From: Nocardia arizonensis
Lineage (GTDB): Bacteria > Actinomycetota > Actinomycetes > Mycobacteriales > Mycobacteriaceae
NCBI RefSeq assembly: GCF_001310275.1
Contig: NZ_LGYZ01000131.1
Coordinates: 1 to 64,000 of the forward strand
Direction of reading: 5' to 3'
DNA: 64,000 nucleotides
The notes beneath the pieces are model-generated. The model ran no database searches, had not been told where the DNA came from, and was given only the letters and a program-made list of their open reading frames with translations. Below, piece by piece: positions 61,693-64,000 of the stretch (within the stretch, counting starts at the first letter, position 1; every line of letters begins with the position of its first letter). The position numbers and the translations under genes are program-made.

Positions 61693-62128
61693 GTAATCCC
61701 GTCGGTTCGGGGACTCGCCAGGAGATGCCTCGAGTCCGCGCTTGCCGAGCCCGGTCGGGCATCGGCCCGGTCGTCACCCGGAGCACCCCACCGCGGAGGA
61801 GGGTTGCCGACCAGCCAGCCGGGGCTTGACGCTGATACTCATGACCTGAGCTGAGATTGGCAGACGCGGTCGGGCCGTGTCAACCGCCTTTCCGGCGATT
61901 CGCCCGTCGTCCGCGCGGCGTCCGGCGACGGCTCCGTAGGTGCCTCGGCGCGGAACAAACCCTTCGCGGACCGGCGAATATTCGGACATATCACCCAGGC
62001 TCGCCCACGCGGACGGCATCGAGCGAGATGCTTCGCCGATACCCCGGGTACCGTAGACACTCGGTCACCCGGGTGTTCGCCCACTGGTAACCCTGGTACG
62101 GAACAACAAACGGTGAAGGCACGGGTCA
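61693..62128. other. Divergent control region with SAM-IV riboswitch
   Basis: This 436-base gap separates the minus-strand cysteine-desulfurase-like gene from the plus-strand NRPS-like gene. It holds the SAM-IV riboswitch of the former. From 61848 to 62128 I see no gene and no clear promoter. Confidence 0.5.
61746..61847 (-). ncRNA. SAM-IV riboswitch
   Basis: On the minus strand the element starts AGGTCATGAGTATCAGCGTC. The conserved CAAGCCCCGGCT, GGCAACCCTCC, CCGCGGTGGGGTG and CCGGGTGACGACC segments follow in order. These are the core elements of the actinobacterial SAM-IV class, with the closing P1 stem GGTCA...TGACGACC and a 3' pseudoknot hairpin (GGGCCGATGCCCGACC). It ends about 55 bases before the start of the PLP enzyme gene and should repress it when S-adenosylmethionine is abundant. 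Confidence 0.88.
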
Positions 62129-64000
62129 ATGAGAGGTGGGCAGGACGTCATGCTCCAGCCGCAGGTCGACGCCGCGGCGGGCAAGGATACGGACGACTAC
62201 GGACCGCTTCCCGATCCGCTGCTGCGCGGCGCGTTCGCACCGCCCGCACGCACCCTGGTCGACATCCTCGCCGAAACGGCGCCGGCGAATCAGGACGCCC
62301 CGGCGATCGACGACGGCGAAACCGTCCTCAGCTACGCCGAACTGCTGGCCGAGATCGACGCCGCCGTGGCGCGACTCGCCGCGGCGGGCGTCCGCGCGGG
62401 CGACCGGGTCGGCGTGCGCATGCCCTCGGGCAGCCGCGAGCTCTACGTCACCATCCTGGCCGTCCTGCACGCGGGCGCGGCCTACGTCCCCGTGGACGCC
62501 GACGATCCCGACGAGCGCGCCCGGCTGGTCTTCGGCGAGGCGCGGGTCAGCGCCGTCGTCACCGGCGACGGCATCGAAACGACCGCGACCGAGACCGGTA
62601 CGACCGCGGCGCCCGATCCCGACGACGACGCCTGGATCATCTTCACCTCCGGGTCAACCGGCACCCCCAAGGGCGTCGCCGTCACCCACCGCAACGCCGC
62701 CGCCTTCGTCGACGCCGAAGCCGCCCTGTTCCTGCGCGACGCCCCGATCGGTCCCGGCGACCGGGTACTGGCCGGACTCTCGGTCGCCTTCGACGCCTCC
62801 TGCGAGGAGATGTGGCTGGCTTGGCGGAACGGCGCGTGCCTGGTCCCCGCGCCGCGCGCGCTGGTCCGCACCGGCGCCGACCTCGGCCCGTGGCTCATGC
62901 GACGCGAGATCAGCGTCGTGTCGACGGTGCCGACCCTGGCCGCGACCTGGCCCGCCGAGTCCCTGGAATCGGTGCGCCTGCTGATCTTCGGCGGCGAGGC
63001 CGTACCCCCGGAACTCGCCGAACGACTCGCGGGCACCGACGAACGCGAGGTGTGGAACACCTACGGGCCCACCGAGGCCACCGTGGTGGCCTGCGCCGCA
63101 TTGCTGAGCGGATCGTGGCCGGTGCGCATCGGCCTGCCGCTGGACGGCTGGGATCTGACCGTGGTCGACGCCGCAGGCGATCCGGTGGCCGAGGGCGAAT
63201 CCGGCGAACTGGTCATCGGCGGCGTCGGACTGGCCCGCTACCTCGACCCGGTCAAGGACGCCGAGAAATACGCGCCGTTGCCCTCGCTCGGCTGGGAACG
63301 GGCCTACCGCAGCGGCGACCTGGTCCGCAACGATCGCGAGGGCCTGGTCTTCCTCGGCCGCGCCGACGACCAGATCAAGATCGGCGGACGCCGCATCGAA
63401 CTCGGCGAGATCGACAACGCGCTCCAGCATCTGCCCGCCGTGACCGGCGCGGCCACCGCCATCCGTACCACCAAGGCGGGCAACAAGATCCTCGTCGGCT
63501 ACCTCACCGGCCCGGACGCCGATTACGACCTGAAGGCCGCCCGCGATCGGCTCGCCGACCAGCTGCCCGCGCCCATGGTGCCGCGGCTGGCCGTGGTCGC
63601 CGAGCTGCCGACCCGCACCTCCGGCAAGGTCGACCGCGACGCGCTGCCCTGGCCGCTGCCCAAACGCAACGACTCCGACGCCGACGCCGGACTCACCCCG
63701 ACCGCCCAATGGGTCGCCGGACTGTGGGATTCGATCCTCGGCGCGGAGGTGACCAGTCCCTCCACCGACTTCTTCGATGTCGGCGGCGGATCGCTGGCGG
63801 CCGCGCAGCTCGTGGCCGCGCTGCGCGAACGCTATCCGAGCGTCACGGTCGCCGACCTCTACGACCATCCGCGCCTCGGCGCGCTCGCCGTATTCCTCGA
63901 CGACAGCGCACCCGCGGCGGCCGTCGAGGAGCGCGTGGTGCGCCCGACGCCGGTGCCCGCCCAGCTCTTCCAGGTGCTCGCGACGATTCCGCTGACCACC
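62129..64000 (+). CDS. NRPS-like adenylation-carrier protein, Pls/PosA type (3' end outside the window)
   Basis: The first 624 codons of a larger gene. An adenylation domain spans about 40-525. It has the ATP loop FTSGSTGTPKGV starting at Phe172, NTYGPTEATV, YRSGDLV, GRADDQIKIGGRRIELGEI and the final Lys region PTRTSGKVDRDALP. A carrier domain follows with the phosphopantetheine site DFFDVGGGSL, whose Ser is near residue 555. Residues after about 600 (PTPVPAQLFQVLATIPLTT) look like the start of a membrane domain, as in Pls/PosA-type membrane synthetases. ATG 62129 is used; ATG 62150, in frame, is an alternative. Confidence 0.88.
   Translation, partial: MRGGQDVMLQPQVDAAAGKDTDDYGPLPDPLLRGAFAPPARTLVDILAETAPANQDAPAIDDGETVLSYAELLAEIDAAVARLAAAGVRAGDRVGVRMPSGSRELYVTILAVLHAGAAYVPVDADDPDERARLVFGEARVSAVVTGDGIETTATETGTTAAPDPDDDAWIIFTSGSTGTPKGVAVTHRNAAAFVDAEAALFLRDAPIGPGDRVLAGLSVAFDASCEEMWLAWRNGACLVPAPRALVRTGADLGPWLMRREISVVSTVPTLAATWPAESLESVRLLIFGGEAVPPELAERLAGTDEREVWNTYGPTEATVVACAALLSGSWPVRIGLPLDGWDLTVVDAAGDPVAEGESGELVIGGVGLARYLDPVKDAEKYAPLPSLGWERAYRSGDLVRNDREGLVFLGRADDQIKIGGRRIELGEIDNALQHLPAVTGAATAIRTTKAGNKILVGYLTGPDADYDLKAARDRLADQLPAPMVPRLAVVAELPTRTSGKVDRDALPWPLPKRNDSDADAGLTPTAQWVAGLWDSILGAEVTSPSTDFFDVGGGSLAAAQLVAALRERYPSVTVADLYDHPRLGALAVFLDDSAPAAAVEERVVRPTPVPAQLFQVLATIPLTT

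Noticed and set aside
62136..62984. A 282-codon open frame at the start of the NRPS-like gene
   Set aside because: It is out of frame with the adenylation domain, whose motifs are all in the frame starting at 62129.

Overview
The window reads as a high-GC actinobacterial chromosome of the order Mycobacteriales, most likely Nocardia or a close relative. The main reason is gene order: lpqE, radA, disA, a beta-carbonic anhydrase, mutY, an alpha/beta hydrolase, mhuD, clpC, lsr2, lysS, coaX, panD, panC, the fol operon, ftsH, hpt, tilS, a DUF2342 protease, a dac gene and ppa follow the order I recall for one arm of the Mycobacterium tuberculosis chromosome. Many starts are GTG, four-base overlaps (GTGA/ATGA) are frequent, and several genes look leaderless. 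No rRNA, tRNA, CRISPR array, insertion sequence or prophage was seen.

Layout. 1-7377: lipoprotein, DNA repair and c-di-AMP block, carbonic anhydrase, mutY, hydrolase, MhuD. 7471-17406: accessory region holding a cobalamin riboswitch with cbtBA, OsmC, an SRPBCC protein, an ABC-2 exporter divergent from a two-component system, a 5'-truncated luciferase-like gene, a VWA protein, a DinB/WYL-regulator pair and a DUF1877 gene. 17465-33157, nearly all on the minus strand: clpC, a DUF1772 membrane protein, an FHA regulator, lsr2, lysS, a cysteine dioxygenase-rhodanese pair behind a probable cysteine leader peptide, the pantothenate/CoA genes, two membrane proteins, and the folate operon. 33288-35642: ftsH.

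36056-50112 lies between ftsH and hpt and is accessory. It contains a hypothetical protein, DUF1266 and DUF2277 proteins, a PucR-type regulator divergent from an aldehyde dehydrogenase/SDR operon, a LysR regulator, an amidase-signature protein lacking its catalytic triad, and, divergent from it, a tandem of a membrane Ser/Thr kinase and a paralogous membrane pseudokinase. That dead amidase, kinase and pseudokinase cluster is the best candidate for an undescribed system. 50125-55090 is conserved (hpt, tilS, protease, dac, ppa). 55160-64000 is accessory again: a small secreted protein, a MarR-controlled multidrug exporter, a crotonase, a shortened URAD-like protein, a YbaK editing protein, a flavin reductase, a cysteine-desulfurase-like enzyme behind a SAM-IV riboswitch, and the start of a membrane NRPS-like gene cut by the window end.

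Conserved blocks serve core physiology: genome repair, proteostasis, cofactor synthesis, nucleoid silencing and the cell wall. Accessory blocks deal with metal and sulfur homeostasis, drug efflux and membrane signalling. Three RNA control elements (cobalamin riboswitch, SAM-IV riboswitch, cysteine attenuator-like leader) and several clean inverted-repeat operators could be read directly from the sequence.
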